DNA of 64,000 bases, taken from the NCBI GenBank assembly GCA_964387025.1, contig CAYLUZ010000003.1, positions 310,001 through 374,000 of the forward strand, given 5' to 3'. This DNA comes from PNON01 sp964387025. Lineage in GTDB: Bacteria > Chloroflexota > Anaerolineae > Anaerolineales > Anaerolineaceae. The notes under the pieces are model-generated. The model did no database searches, was not told the origin of the DNA, and was given only the letters and a program-made list of their open reading frames with translations. Both the position numbers and the translations under genes were made by a program. This document shows, piece by piece, positions 26,088 to 34,676 of the stretch. Numbering within the stretch: position 1 is the stretch's first letter; each line of letters starts with the position of its first letter.

Positions 26088-27588
26088 CTTTCACCAATAA
26101 ACCATCATATTCAGCGCCGGACCCAGTAGAGGACCATCCATCTAGGTCGAAAGGAATATCGCCATCCGCAGAAATCCACATTCCGTTATATCTTCTGGCG
26201 ATGTGAAGGTGGGTTCCGGTGGAAACGCCTCCTTCACAGGATGGATGCCCAATTTTGTCTCCGGCGGTGACGAAATTGCCAGATTTGATCCGGTCTTTAG
26301 TAGCAACGTGCAAGTATAGTACCGACCAGCCATTTTGGACGAAACCATCTCCATCGAGATCTGTGACTACCATTCCACCCTCAGATTTGACGACCAATCC
26401 GCTGGCTGAGGCGATGATCCATGCATCATTATCGACGCAACCGGGCACTTCACCTGGTGGTGCAAAGTCAAGGGCTGCCCAGGCAGATCCTTCACCATAT
26501 CCCGGATGCGGACCCCCAGTGAACGACCAGCTAATCCCCGGCTCAAATGGAAGTTGAAGTGCAGGCTGCTTTAAATCGGCGGGAAGCAGTGGTTCTATTG
26601 CAAAATCAAAAGGATATCCAAAAAGTTTCGAATACGTCTGGAATATACCCTGGTCAGATACTGCTGCAAGCCAGTCATTTTGGGTGTAAAGAGCTGCCAT
26701 TAACTGCTGAACACCGGCTGTACCGGCATTGATCGTATTATTCACCGGGATGATCGATCCATCAGCCAACAACCAGGCAGGAACTGCATTTACTTTCCAT
26801 AAGTAGAATCCACGGTTCAAGTTATTGGCGGCAAATGCCATTTGTTTATATAATCCACTCCGGTTTTCGTCGAAATATCCCAACGGATATTTTTGATAAC
26901 CATCTTCCACCGATTTGGATGTCACCCAACTCCCGGTATATTCCAAAACTGAGAGAAAAAGCCTGGGATTGACTGAAAAATCTTCAGATACTTTTTGAAT
27001 GATCTCAGATCCGGTGAGGGTTTTACCATCCACCTCTTCTGCATAACCCGCGAGGAATCCTCCCTGCGACTCGACGAAGGAAGGTAGATCCAGTGTGGTG
27101 CTCATCGGTCCATACACCAGTTCGGAGTCGGGTATCACTTTAAAGTCAGGTGCCTCACCGGCAGGAGTGGGAGCCGGGATGAGGAGGAATTGACCTACAC
27201 TCAGGCTGTTGGGATCGGTGATCTCATTTAATCGGGCGATTTCTTCATAAGATACAGAGTACCGGTTGGCAATTATCGCCAACGTATCATTGGATTGAAC
27301 AATATATTCCTCGGGATCCAGCCTCAAAGTGGGCACAATTCGCGGATCATCTGGTGTAGGTGTAAGAATTGGTTGGTCAGGGCTGCGAGTCGGTGGCAGG
27401 AACCAGGGAATGGTCGGGGTGGGTGTAACCAGGCATACGCCGGCGATATCCACTCCGGCAGGACACGGAGTTTTAATCATGTCCAAATTGGAAGGATTCC
27501 AGGGCGTGGCGGCTGGAGCCTGCCTGGAACAGGCAAGAATGGATATTCCCAGCGCGATTAATCCCCAGATAAATTTCTTTGACAGCAA
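26029..27588 (-). CDS. LysM and M23 (LasA-like) peptidase lipoprotein, paralogue 1
   Basis: 519 residues starting at TTG with a weak AAGAG site. Lipobox ISILAC, linker, LysM (YIVQSNDTLAIIANRYS ending LSVGQFLLIPAP), a middle domain and M23 with GGPHPGYG, AALDFAPPGE and GTHLHIA. It leads the tandem array and follows the HIT gene by nine bases on the same strand. All three paralogues share the DLDGDG-x-x-x-GW segment before HxH, which resembles a Ca-binding loop inserted into the peptidase. Confidence 0.88.
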   Translation of the reverse strand: MLSKKFIWGLIALGISILACSRQAPAATPWNPSNLDMIKTPCPAGVDIAGVCLVTPTPTIPWFLPPTRSPDQPILTPTPDDPRIVPTLRLDPEEYIVQSNDTLAIIANRYSVSYEEIARLNEITDPNSLSVGQFLLIPAPTPAGEAPDFKVIPDSELVYGPMSTTLDLPSFVESQGGFLAGYAEEVDGKTLTGSEIIQKVSEDFSVNPRLFLSVLEYTGSWVTSKSVEDGYQKYPLGYFDENRSGLYKQMAFAANNLNRGFYLWKVNAVPAWLLADGSIIPVNNTINAGTAGVQQLMAALYTQNDWLAAVSDQGIFQTYSKLFGYPFDFAIEPLLPADLKQPALQLPFEPGISWSFTGGPHPGYGEGSAWAALDFAPPGEVPGCVDNDAWIIASASGLVVKSEGGMVVTDLDGDGFVQNGWSVLYLHVATKDRIKSGNFVTAGDKIGHPSCEGGVSTGTHLHIARRYNGMWISADGDIPFDLDGWSSTGSGAEYDGLLVKDGLSIEAWNGKREENQIQR

Positions 27589-27597
27589 ATTGTACTC

Positions 27598-27945
27598 TTA
27601 GGCCAGCTTGTTTGATATATGCTTTCCACCCAACAGATGCATATGCAGGTGGTGAACTGTTTGACCGGCACCTTCCCCTGTATTTACTACCAGCCTGTAA
27701 CCTGATTGCTTGATATTTTCCTTCTCAGCAATGATCCGGGCAGTGGTGAATAAATGTCCCAAAGATGTTTCATCTCCGGTGGTGGCTTCATTGACCGATT
27801 CTACGTGTTGATTGAGTGCAATCAATATATGCACCGGCGCCATTGGTTGGATGTCTTTAAATGCGGTCACTTTGTCATCTTTAAAGACGATCTGGCTGGG
27901 TATTTTGCCGGCTATGATCTTGCAAAATATGCAATCTTCTTTCAT
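27598..27945 (-). CDS. HIT family (HINT-like) nucleotide hydrolase
   Basis: 115 residues, full length. The histidine triad HLHMHLLGG is at the C-terminus. The N-terminal CIFCKIIAG has the usual HINT pair of Cys. HINT proteins hydrolyse AMP-amidates and acyl-adenylates. GAGG is placed five bases from the ATG. It shares the strand with deacetylase and LysM/M23 genes but is a housekeeping protein. Confidence 0.93.
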   Translation of the reverse strand: MKEDCIFCKIIAGKIPSQIVFKDDKVTAFKDIQPMAPVHILIALNQHVESVNEATTGDETSLGHLFTTARIIAEKENIKQSGYRLVVNTGEGAGQTVHHLHMHLLGGKHISNKLA

Positions 27946-27956
27946 TTGATCCTCGT

Positions 27957-29105
27957 TTATGGTGTTGGAATGGGACCCAGTGTATCTTTACACATAATAT
28001 CATAATACAGCAATTCTGTATCACGATTAGCTGCCGCATCTGCAGCAGCAGCGTCTCCAATTGCCATTACATCCTTAAACCTGTAATCTGCGTCGGTGCT
28101 CCAATATCTAGGCAGGACCAGGAGCGGATCCCCAATTGGACCCTCCAGTGCATAGCTGGGTCGCATGGGATCCTTGGTATCACTCAGGGGAATCCAGTTG
28201 AACATCAAAGGACCGCGTGGATTCACGGTAAAACCAAGCCGGTAACCAGCATCGCGGGCAACTTCCGCGCCCCGCTTGGTGAAACCTCCACCTGGCCAAA
28301 TATAGGCAATGGGAGTCACACCGAAATGTTCCTGGATGAAAGAGATGGATCCGAATAATTCGTTATGGATGTACTCTTCCGAGGAAAAATCGTTAATAGG
28401 TATATTGTGCACCACGCCGTGAGCCTGGACATCCAGATATCCCTGTTTGATCAGCTTCACTAAAGGTTCGTAATATGCTTCCGGGGTATCAGGGGTACTG
28501 ATCCAGGCCATTGTTACGCTGGTCCAATCATATTTCTTAAACAAAGGCACAAAATGTGTTTTGAAAAAATCAGCCTGGTGGCGGTCGTCTGATAGAAGCA
28601 GCATGGATTTTTGCGGGATCTTTGCGTTTTTTTCCAGAAAATCAGCCAGTTGGGTAGCATTGATCGTCATGAAACCCAACTCTGCAGCATGCTGCATGGT
28701 GAGCTGGTGGAATTCCTGGCCAATTTGGTTGTCTTTTAATGTCCCCGCATCATCGGTGATCGAGTGGTACATGATCACCATGACCACAGTGCCGGGAGCG
28801 CTGTTATTCGGGTCCCATTTCATCTTCAGGTACTGGCAGGTATCTGCAATGTAAGTATGGGGCGTGTCCAGCGGATTGAGGATGGAGGATTGGAACATAC
28901 CCGGTAGTTCAGGAGGAGTACGGATGGCAGTGGGAGTAGGCGGGATGGGTGTGGCAGTATTGGTCGGGGTTGCAGTAGGCGGCTGCGGAGTGAATGTGGC
29001 TGTTGGTAATGGTGTCTCCGTTGCTTTTGAAGCAACAGCACCGCAACCGGATATAAATAAGATACCCAGCGATATAATAATCAGTACACTTTTGTTTTTC
29101 TTCAT
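27957..29105 (-). CDS. Polysaccharide deacetylase-like lipoprotein
   Basis: 382 residues from the ATG at 29105 (GGAG 12 bases upstream); an ATG at 29123 adds six residues. Lipobox GILFISGC, then a low-complexity Pro/Thr linker of about 45 residues. The NodB-like barrel follows: MYHSITDD, LLLSDDRHQ where typical enzymes have a TFDD metal motif, VQAHGVVHN (H-x3-H) and YIWPGGG. It may deacetylate cell-wall or exopolysaccharide GlcNAc, although the altered first motif (LSDDRH) leaves activity open. Confidence 0.8.
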   Translation of the reverse strand: MKKNKSVLIIISLGILFISGCGAVASKATETPLPTATFTPQPPTATPTNTATPIPPTPTAIRTPPELPGMFQSSILNPLDTPHTYIADTCQYLKMKWDPNNSAPGTVVMVIMYHSITDDAGTLKDNQIGQEFHQLTMQHAAELGFMTINATQLADFLEKNAKIPQKSMLLLSDDRHQADFFKTHFVPLFKKYDWTSVTMAWISTPDTPEAYYEPLVKLIKQGYLDVQAHGVVHNIPINDFSSEEYIHNELFGSISFIQEHFGVTPIAYIWPGGGFTKRGAEVARDAGYRLGFTVNPRGPLMFNWIPLSDTKDPMRPSYALEGPIGDPLLVLPRYWSTDADYRFKDVMAIGDAAAADAAANRDTELLYYDIMCKDTLGPIPTP

Positions 29106-29150
29106 TATTGATTCATTCTCCATTGCTACTATCTTAATCGATTTCGAAAT

Positions 29151-29963
29151 CTAACCCACCCACTTGTCTGCCGGATTCATTCCACTGGAGATCGTCTCCA
29201 TGCTGTAGCCCTTACGGATCAACTCTTTGACGATCACATCAGCTTCAGATACATCGAATTGGCGGGAGGCGTGGGAAAGAACAATTGAACCATTTTGCAT
29301 CCGGTCGACCACATTATGCACGGTATTCTTATCCATACCCCCGGATTCAAGTGACCAGAGAACATGCTGCATTCCCCAGGTTGCAGCCAGTGTCCGCACC
29401 CTCATATCACGATCACCGTAAGGAGCACGGAAAAACTTCACTTGGTATCCCGGCACAATCTCATTGACCTTGGTTACGAAGGCCCTGAACTGCCCATTGA
29501 TACTGTCATCAGACAATGAGCTGAACGGATTATGGACCCAACCATGGCAACCCAGATCGTGGCCTTCATCTATCAAACGCGGAAGAGTTGCCTTACAGTC
29601 TTCCAGATTTACACCGATAATAAAGAAAGAACATTTTATACCATGCTCCCGGTAAACATCCAGCAGATGTGATAATTTGTCATTCCGGAATACATCATCG
29701 TACGTCAGCATTGCCACTTTTCGGGCGAGATCGCCGGTTTTTAGTTCATGAGATGCGAGGAAGTCAATCTCCCCGGAAGTTAGATGCGGCTGCAATTCAT
29801 CTAGTGGAGTTGCATCCGCGAGATTGGCGCGGTTCACTACTTGCACTAGACTGGAAGATGGATATAATCCTTTTACGGGAGTAATTACTGCGCCGATGCT
29901 TAAAGCAGCCAGTGATCCACTGACGCGTTTGATAAATTCTCGGCGATTTATTGGATTATTCAT
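29151..29963 (-). CDS. Polysaccharide deacetylase, Tat-type signal
   Basis: 270 residues. The N-terminus has a twin-arginine motif (NRREFIKR) before a hydrophobic stretch, so export in folded form is expected. The NodB core shows LTYDDV for the first metal motif, LGCHGWVHNPF (H-x3-H) and FRAPYGDRD. The catalytic base Asp and the two metal His are all present, so it should be active on N-acetylated glycans. It precedes the other deacetylase gene by 46 bases on the same strand, which makes a pair acting on wall polymers. Confidence 0.88.
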   Translation of the reverse strand: MNNPINRREFIKRVSGSLAALSIGAVITPVKGLYPSSSLVQVVNRANLADATPLDELQPHLTSGEIDFLASHELKTGDLARKVAMLTYDDVFRNDKLSHLLDVYREHGIKCSFFIIGVNLEDCKATLPRLIDEGHDLGCHGWVHNPFSSLSDDSINGQFRAFVTKVNEIVPGYQVKFFRAPYGDRDMRVRTLAATWGMQHVLWSLESGGMDKNTVHNVVDRMQNGSIVLSHASRQFDVSEADVIVKELIRKGYSMETISSGMNPADKWVG

Positions 29964-30053
29964 ATAGTGTCAATTGAATACTGACTAAAGTGAGAGCAAA
30001 ATTGCATGTATTTATTTTAACACCAACCCGCTGGACTGATATGGAGAGAATCC

Positions 30054-31322
30054 ATGGTTGATCGCCGTTCAGACCGGATGTCCAGGTTGGAGCGCCTCAT
30101 TGAGGTTAGCAGAAATCTTAATGCTAATCTGGACTGTGAGCCGTATCTCAAATCCATAATAGAAATAGCTTCTGAACTGACTTTTAGCACAGAAACTTCC
30201 ATCCTCGAACTGGCACCTGAAGGTGACCACCTGCATTATACAGCTTCTCCGTGGTACCGGTTGGATAAATTGAAACCTTTGAGCATTCCTCTGGATAAAA
30301 GTGTGGATGGCTGGGTATTCAACCATAAACAGCCGCTCATCATCCAGGATGCATTGCACGATACACGCGTCTTTCGCGAGGTTGACCGGGTGCTGGAAGA
30401 GGCAACTTATTCCATCTGTGTTGTACCCATGTTGATCAAAGGCGAGCCGATCGGGGTGATGGAAGCCGTAAACAAACTCGGTCATACCAATTACTCCGAA
30501 GAGGACGTCTTCATTCTGGAGACACTGGCCGCACAGGCAGCAGTAGCAATTCAGAACCAGAAGTTGCTGGATAACGCCCAGGCATCTTACCGGCAATTGC
30601 TCGAACTGGACCGCATGAAATCCGATTTTATTGCCATTTCGTCCCATGAACTGCGCATCCCCCTGGGGTTGATACTGGGGCATGCTTCACTCCTGCAGGA
30701 GGAAGCAACCGGTGATACTCGCATCCAGCTTGATACCATAGTGCGCAATGCCATGCACTTGAAGGATATCATTGAAGACCTGGCCGATGTGGATAACTTC
30801 CAATCGGGGTTGGGCAAGATCAGGCACCGCCGTTTTGCCATGGATCGCATGATCAAGGATGTCGTCAGTTCATACCAGGAGCAGGCGCGCGAGCATAATG
30901 TTTCCCTGCGTGTTTCCGCTACCAAGGCTGATGTGGTTGTGGATGGCGACGCCCACAAGATCCGCATTGCGTTGGGAAACCTGGTGAAGAATGCACTCAC
31001 CTTTACCGATCCGGGTGACCGGGTATTGGTGACAGGGGAGCAGATCCCCGGCTATGTTAAAGTATGCGTGATCGACAACGGCATCGGCATTCCGACCAAG
31101 GATATTGACCGGATCTTTGACCGCTTCTTCCAGGTGGAATCGCACCTCACCCGCCGGCATGGCGGCATGGGGTTGGGTCTCCCGATCGCACGTGGCATGA
31201 TCGAGATGCACAAAGGCAAATTGACCGTGGAAAGCGTGGAAGGCAAAGGTAGCAATTTCACCTTCTTCCTGCCGATGAACACTGAACAGGTCTCTGCCGC
31301 CCAACGCGTATTCTTAAGCTAG
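30054..31322 (+). CDS. GAF-domain sensor histidine kinase, cytoplasmic
   Basis: 422 residues, no membrane segment. A GAF domain spans about residues 15-175, a HisKA dimerisation domain has SSHELRIPLGLILGH with the phosphoacceptor His near 198, and HATPase_c shows NLVKNALTF (N box), DNGIGIP (G1) and GGMGLGLPIA (G2). GGAGA sits six bases before the ATG. There is no cognate response regulator next to it, so it is an orphan kinase. The signal bound by GAF is unknown. Confidence 0.92.
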   Translation: MVDRRSDRMSRLERLIEVSRNLNANLDCEPYLKSIIEIASELTFSTETSILELAPEGDHLHYTASPWYRLDKLKPLSIPLDKSVDGWVFNHKQPLIIQDALHDTRVFREVDRVLEEATYSICVVPMLIKGEPIGVMEAVNKLGHTNYSEEDVFILETLAAQAAVAIQNQKLLDNAQASYRQLLELDRMKSDFIAISSHELRIPLGLILGHASLLQEEATGDTRIQLDTIVRNAMHLKDIIEDLADVDNFQSGLGKIRHRRFAMDRMIKDVVSSYQEQAREHNVSLRVSATKADVVVDGDAHKIRIALGNLVKNALTFTDPGDRVLVTGEQIPGYVKVCVIDNGIGIPTKDIDRIFDRFFQVESHLTRRHGGMGLGLPIARGMIEMHKGKLTVESVEGKGSNFTFFLPMNTEQVSAAQRVFLS

Positions 31323-31324
31323 GC

Positions 31325-31352
31325 TTGCAGAAAGCCCCCGGCATGATATAAT
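31325..31352 (+). promoter_or_regulatory. Promoter of tRNA-Pro
   Basis: TTGCAG (31325-31330), a 16-base spacer and TATAAT (31347-31352), ending 10 bases before the mature tRNA 5' end. This is consistent with a sigma-70-type start just upstream of the tRNA. Confidence 0.65.
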
Positions 31353-31362
31353 CTTTCTCACT

Positions 31363-31437
31363 CGGGGTGTGGCTCAGTCCGGCTAGAGCACGCGGTTCGG
31401 GACCGCGAGATCGAGGGTTCAAATCCCTCCGCCCCGA
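31363..31437 (+). tRNA. tRNA-Pro (anticodon CGG)
   Basis: A full cloverleaf can be drawn. The acceptor CGGGGTG pairs with CGCCCCG (one G-U), the anticodon stem CGCGG/CCGCG encloses TTCGGGA with anticodon CGG at 31398-31400, and the T arm is GAGGG-TTCAAAT-CCCTC. CCA is not encoded. Its 3' half is the integration site of the element that follows and is repeated at 36323. Confidence 0.95.
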
Positions 31438-31440
31438 CAA
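31403..31440 (+). repeat. attL: tRNA-Pro 3' end direct repeat
   Basis: A 38-base segment covering the 3' half of tRNA-Pro plus three flanking bases. It recurs at 36323-36360 with a single mismatch (T at 31411, C at 36331). A direct repeat of a tRNA 3' end bracketing a tyrosine recombinase gene is the standard footprint of site-specific integration. Confidence 0.93.
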
Positions 31441-31490
31441 AAAAGCCCTTTTTTGAAGCCTAATTTGTGGCAGATGACTTTGGGCTTTTA

Positions 31491-32492
31491 TTATTTATTA
31501 CGCAAAATCACATCCCTTACCTCATTTTTTGCAAGTTTACAGTAAAACCTATATGTTGTTCCAGGATCTTCATGGCCCATGTTTTGACAGTACGCTTGAA
31601 ATTCTTCATAATTCTTAGCGTGTTTTACAGCAAATACTCCATGGCCACGCCTTATTTTATGTGATGATCTATATTCTATATTTACCCTTGCACAAAGTTT
31701 TTGTAATCCCCTCCTAAAGCTTTTTCTTCTTGATTCACTTTGGGATAACCCGAGATTTGAAGACCATCTTAAACCATCAGTACTTAAATTCGGATACCAA
31801 AGATCCGTTGGTCGAAATTCTTTCCTTACTAATTGATCCCAATCTTTTACGATTACGACTAAAGGTTCAACTGGGAGTAAAATAGTTTCAGCAGACTTAT
31901 TATTCTTGGTTCTCATTCCTTCTTGGGGTAATTGAAAAACGGTCTTTCCTGCAATATCTACGAAACTTATCGGAAGTGTCATAAATGCAGTAATTCTCAT
32001 TCCCGATAGAAACATCATTGCTAATGCTGCCCGATCCCTTTTATCTATTAAGGTTACAGGCTCAAAATCACATAGTAATAATATTTCTTCAAGCGTGTAA
32101 TACTTTCTATCTTCCAAGCCGATTAAATTTGTCCTTGCTTTTGATAACCGTAATGTGTCAATCCATTTTTCGCTAACCCTCTTATAATTTGGATCACGAT
32201 ATATCATTGCCCATCTAAAAAACTCTTTCACTTCTAAACAATTTCGTTTATTAGTAATCGGAGAAAGTGATTTTTCCTTACCATCGTTTCTTGCAGACAA
32301 TAAATAATTTGGAAATGTCAGACGCTTAGTATCAGCGTTGTAAAACCTTAATGAGCCTGCCCATTCCAATAAATGACGTAAATATGCCCATTTCCTTTTA
32401 ATTGTATCTTTAGCGCATTGTCTGACCCGTTCCTGATGATCCAAGTAAGCCATTACATCTAAATAATTCCCCCGATCAATCAATTCAGTCAT
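31491..32492 (-). CDS. int: Tyrosine recombinase / integrase
   Basis: 333 residues with an N-terminal SAM-like core-binding domain and a C-terminal catalytic domain. The active site can be read as Arg in FLSGMRITAF (near 164), H-x2-R in SSHKIRRGHG (near 275), His in NMGHEDPGTT and the nucleophile Tyr in TTYRFY (near 314). It would recombine attP with the tRNA-Pro 3' end. The gene lies next to attL, pointing at it, as is common for such elements. It starts one base after the upstream HTH gene ends. Confidence 0.94.
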   Translation of the reverse strand: MTELIDRGNYLDVMAYLDHQERVRQCAKDTIKRKWAYLRHLLEWAGSLRFYNADTKRLTFPNYLLSARNDGKEKSLSPITNKRNCLEVKEFFRWAMIYRDPNYKRVSEKWIDTLRLSKARTNLIGLEDRKYYTLEEILLLCDFEPVTLIDKRDRAALAMMFLSGMRITAFMTLPISFVDIAGKTVFQLPQEGMRTKNNKSAETILLPVEPLVVIVKDWDQLVRKEFRPTDLWYPNLSTDGLRWSSNLGLSQSESRRKSFRRGLQKLCARVNIEYRSSHKIRRGHGVFAVKHAKNYEEFQAYCQNMGHEDPGTTYRFYCKLAKNEVRDVILRNK

Positions 32493-32493
32493 T

Positions 32494-32889
32494 CTACTTA
32501 TTCCCCCTCGCTCTATTCACCTTAGTACCACAAATAGGACAGACACTCTGATACATCTGACGATTACCGCCAGAATATACTAGTTGTGGATTTATCATTT
32601 CTACTCTTTTATTACACTTCATACACCAAGCTTGATCACTTGGCATTGGTTCATGAACTTTATTTTTTCGTTCAGCTATTTCCTCTTCTGCCCATTTCTT
32701 AAATTCAGTTCCAATTATCCAAATTCTACCTTTTTCATCCCTCTCAAGTGGGCATCCATTCTGTAAATAACTTCGATAAACAGTATCAGCATTCACCCCG
32801 ATCAATTCAGCTATCTCTGACGGTCTATATTTCATATGCAATAATCGACTGAGTTTAATTATTTGTGGTCTAGATAATTGCGATTTCAT
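32494..32889 (-). CDS. HTH plus zinc-ribbon protein, candidate excisionase/control factor
   Basis: 131 residues. The N-terminal 65 residues hold an HTH (RPSEIAELIGVNADTVYRSYLQNG) of excisionase/MerR-like appearance. The C-terminal half has a four-Cys zinc-binding set (CMKC and CPICG). It is sandwiched between the initiator gene (4-base overlap) and the integrase gene (1-base gap), so it is co-translated with both. A role in excision direction or DNA binding at att or ori is likely but unproven. I do not recognise a named family for the combination. Confidence 0.72.
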   Translation of the reverse strand: MKSQLSRPQIIKLSRLLHMKYRPSEIAELIGVNADTVYRSYLQNGCPLERDEKGRIWIIGTEFKKWAEEEIAERKNKVHEPMPSDQAWCMKCNKRVEMINPQLVYSGGNRQMYQSVCPICGTKVNRARGNK

Positions 32890-33845
32890 ATAGATAACTT
32901 CGACTTTCCATCAAGGGACACTTCCCCCTCATGGGGGGGTACCCCTCCCTTGGATGGAATTTGAAGTAACCCTTCATATTTAGGATTTCTACGTTTCCGC
33001 CCTCGATTTATCATATGGTCTAATTCTTTTGATTCATTATTGTCGATTATTACGGATAGACATGGAGCAACAGATTTTTCAACCCACGATTTCATTTTGC
33101 TATAGTTGATTACTCTTGGTTGTGAGACGGTTAAGTATGCCCTTCCTTGCCCTTGGATGAATTCCTCCCACCAAAGGGTATCAAAATCAATGAAATCCCG
33201 TAGATGGGAAACCATTACAGGAAACCAATTATCCGTATTCTGTTTATTAAATAATTGCATTCCGATGGCATGAGCCCGATCATCCTTAGTCTGTAGTTCT
33301 AATCTAGTAAATCCCCTCTGGTTATATACCCGTATCATTCGATCAGACGAACGAGAGCCAAAATTTACTGTATAGCATCCAAGTTCACCCTTATCATTTA
33401 ACTTGAAAGGAGAGTCATATACTTCGAGACTTTCACGTTTAGCAAGTGAACGCACTTTTTCTTTTTTGATTGCTTCTTCAACATTATGAGGTGTGAATGG
33501 AGCTTGATCAAAGGCTAAATCGATTCGCTTAAAGAAAAACTTATCTTGAAAATTGGCTTGTAGATAAATAATTAATGCAAAGTAATACTCCCATTGCAAT
33601 GCGTCACATGCTTCCCCTGGTATCTCGATATGAAAATATCCTGCATTTTCATTAATCGGGTGCATATATACCTTAAAGCCAGATAAACCCGTCAGTATCT
33701 CTTTAAAACCCCTTCCACCATTTCCTAATGGAACTAGTGGACCGAAGATTTCTTTAAATAAGTTGTCATAGAGATATATTGCTTCTTCTGATGAAGCGTG
33801 AATTGTGAAGGCTAACCAGTGGATTCTAAATGTTATGTCATTCAT
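32886..33845 (-). CDS. rep: Replication initiation protein, Rep_trans type
   Basis: 319 residues. The pattern matches the replication initiation factor family of rolling-circle plasmids and integrative elements: FKRIDLAFDQ (R-x-D-x-A-x-D), YTVNFGSRSSDRMIRVYNQ and the following RLELQTKDDRAHAIG. The central Tyr/Arg set is where the nicking chemistry is expected. The last 40 residues are basic and low in complexity. The gene overlaps the HTH gene. Its upstream side faces the hairpin-rich block, which could be its origin. Confidence 0.82.
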   Translation of the reverse strand: MNDITFRIHWLAFTIHASSEEAIYLYDNLFKEIFGPLVPLGNGGRGFKEILTGLSGFKVYMHPINENAGYFHIEIPGEACDALQWEYYFALIIYLQANFQDKFFFKRIDLAFDQAPFTPHNVEEAIKKEKVRSLAKRESLEVYDSPFKLNDKGELGCYTVNFGSRSSDRMIRVYNQRGFTRLELQTKDDRAHAIGMQLFNKQNTDNWFPVMVSHLRDFIDFDTLWWEEFIQGQGRAYLTVSQPRVINYSKMKSWVEKSVAPCLSVIIDNNESKELDHMINRGRKRRNPKYEGLLQIPSKGGVPPHEGEVSLDGKSKLSI

Positions 33846-33860
33846 ATATTTATTAACTCC

Positions 33861-34010
33861 GCCCCCCTATCAGTATGGGGGGGCTGCCAATTTCTTGGTT
33901 TTTTGTATTTCTGTCCATCGCATTTTTTAGGTTACCGCAAGCAGCTTGCCGTCAAGGTCGCTCCGCTCTCTTGACTGCTGCGCTTCGCTTGCGGTTTGAT
34001 CGCGGAGCGA
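33861..34010. other. Structured GC-rich block, candidate replication origin of the element
   Basis: No convincing gene. Three nested or competing stems are visible in otherwise AT-rich DNA. GCCCCCC (33861-33867) pairs with a G7-C tract ending at 33884. ACCGCAAGC (33934-33942) pairs with GCTTGCGGT (33987-33995), enclosing GTCAAG/CTTGAC. TCGCTCCG (33958-33965) pairs with CGGAGCGA (34003-34010), which competes with the former. The position between the divergent rep and XRE genes fits a double-strand or single-strand origin. Confidence 0.5.
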
Positions 34011-34084
34011 TGGAAAGAAAGTTGATTAGAACTTGTCTTGTATTCGGCAATGATGTATCATTACAAGTAGGGAAGTAATTAACT

Positions 34085-34111
34085 GTATGCCGTAACATAC
34101 ATTATTGTATG
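34085..34111. promoter_or_regulatory. Overlapping inverted repeats, candidate XRE operator
   Basis: GTATG-6-CATAC (34085-34100) overlaps CATACA-TTAT-TGTATG (34096-34111). Palindromes of this kind, about 40 bases ahead of an XRE-type repressor gene and between divergent units, suggest autoregulation. Confidence 0.45.
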
Positions 34112-34151
34112 GCAAAGCATGCAGTTTGTCAATAGTCTATCGGAGAATAAA

Positions 34152-34622
34152 ATGAACCCCGAAACTGGAAAAACCCCGAACAAACACACAGAATATATGG
34201 GAAAAATGATTCGTCAAGCTAGGGAAGCCGTGGGAATGAGCCAGGATGAACTAGGGGAGAAGATTTATCGCAAAAGATTAGCAGTATCCGAAATGGAAAA
34301 TGGAAAAGTAGAAATCAGCGCTTGGACACTACCACTATTGGCAGCAGCACTAAAAAAGCCCTTATCATATTTTTTTCCACCTAGTCTTCGGGTTGACATT
34401 CCAAAAGAAAGTCTTGATCAATATGAGCATGAATTAATTACATATTTCAGAGATGTTAATGATGAAGAGTTACAAAAGGTTGCAATTGATCTAGTCAAGA
34501 TTATTGCAGAGTTTGATCCAATTGAAATGCTTCTCGATAAAATTGACCTAGCAATTGATGAAAAACAAAGACGCAAGGATCTTGAAGAGTTTTTATTGTC
34601 TAAAAAGAAAAAATTGTTTTAA
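34152..34622 (+). CDS. XRE-family transcriptional regulator
   Basis: 156 residues from the ATG at 34152, six bases after GGAG; the upstream ATG at 34119 lacks such a site. The HTH_3 domain covers about residues 20-75 (MIRQAREAVGMSQDELGEKIY then RLAVSEMENGK). The C-terminal 80 residues are acidic and helical, perhaps for dimerisation or signal sensing. It faces away from the rep operon and is the likely repressor of the element. Confidence 0.88.
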   Translation: MNPETGKTPNKHTEYMGKMIRQAREAVGMSQDELGEKIYRKRLAVSEMENGKVEISAWTLPLLAAALKKPLSYFFPPSLRVDIPKESLDQYEHELITYFRDVNDEELQKVAIDLVKIIAEFDPIEMLLDKIDLAIDEKQRRKDLEEFLLSKKKKLF

Positions 34623-34676
34623 CAGTATATAAAGATTGTTTTTGATAATTGTCTATAACTTAATCATTTGGGATAT

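Noticed and set aside
33875..34078. 67-codon plus-strand frame before the XRE gene
   Set aside because: It runs through the hairpin-rich block and has an odd amino-acid composition and no ribosome site; better explained as origin DNA.
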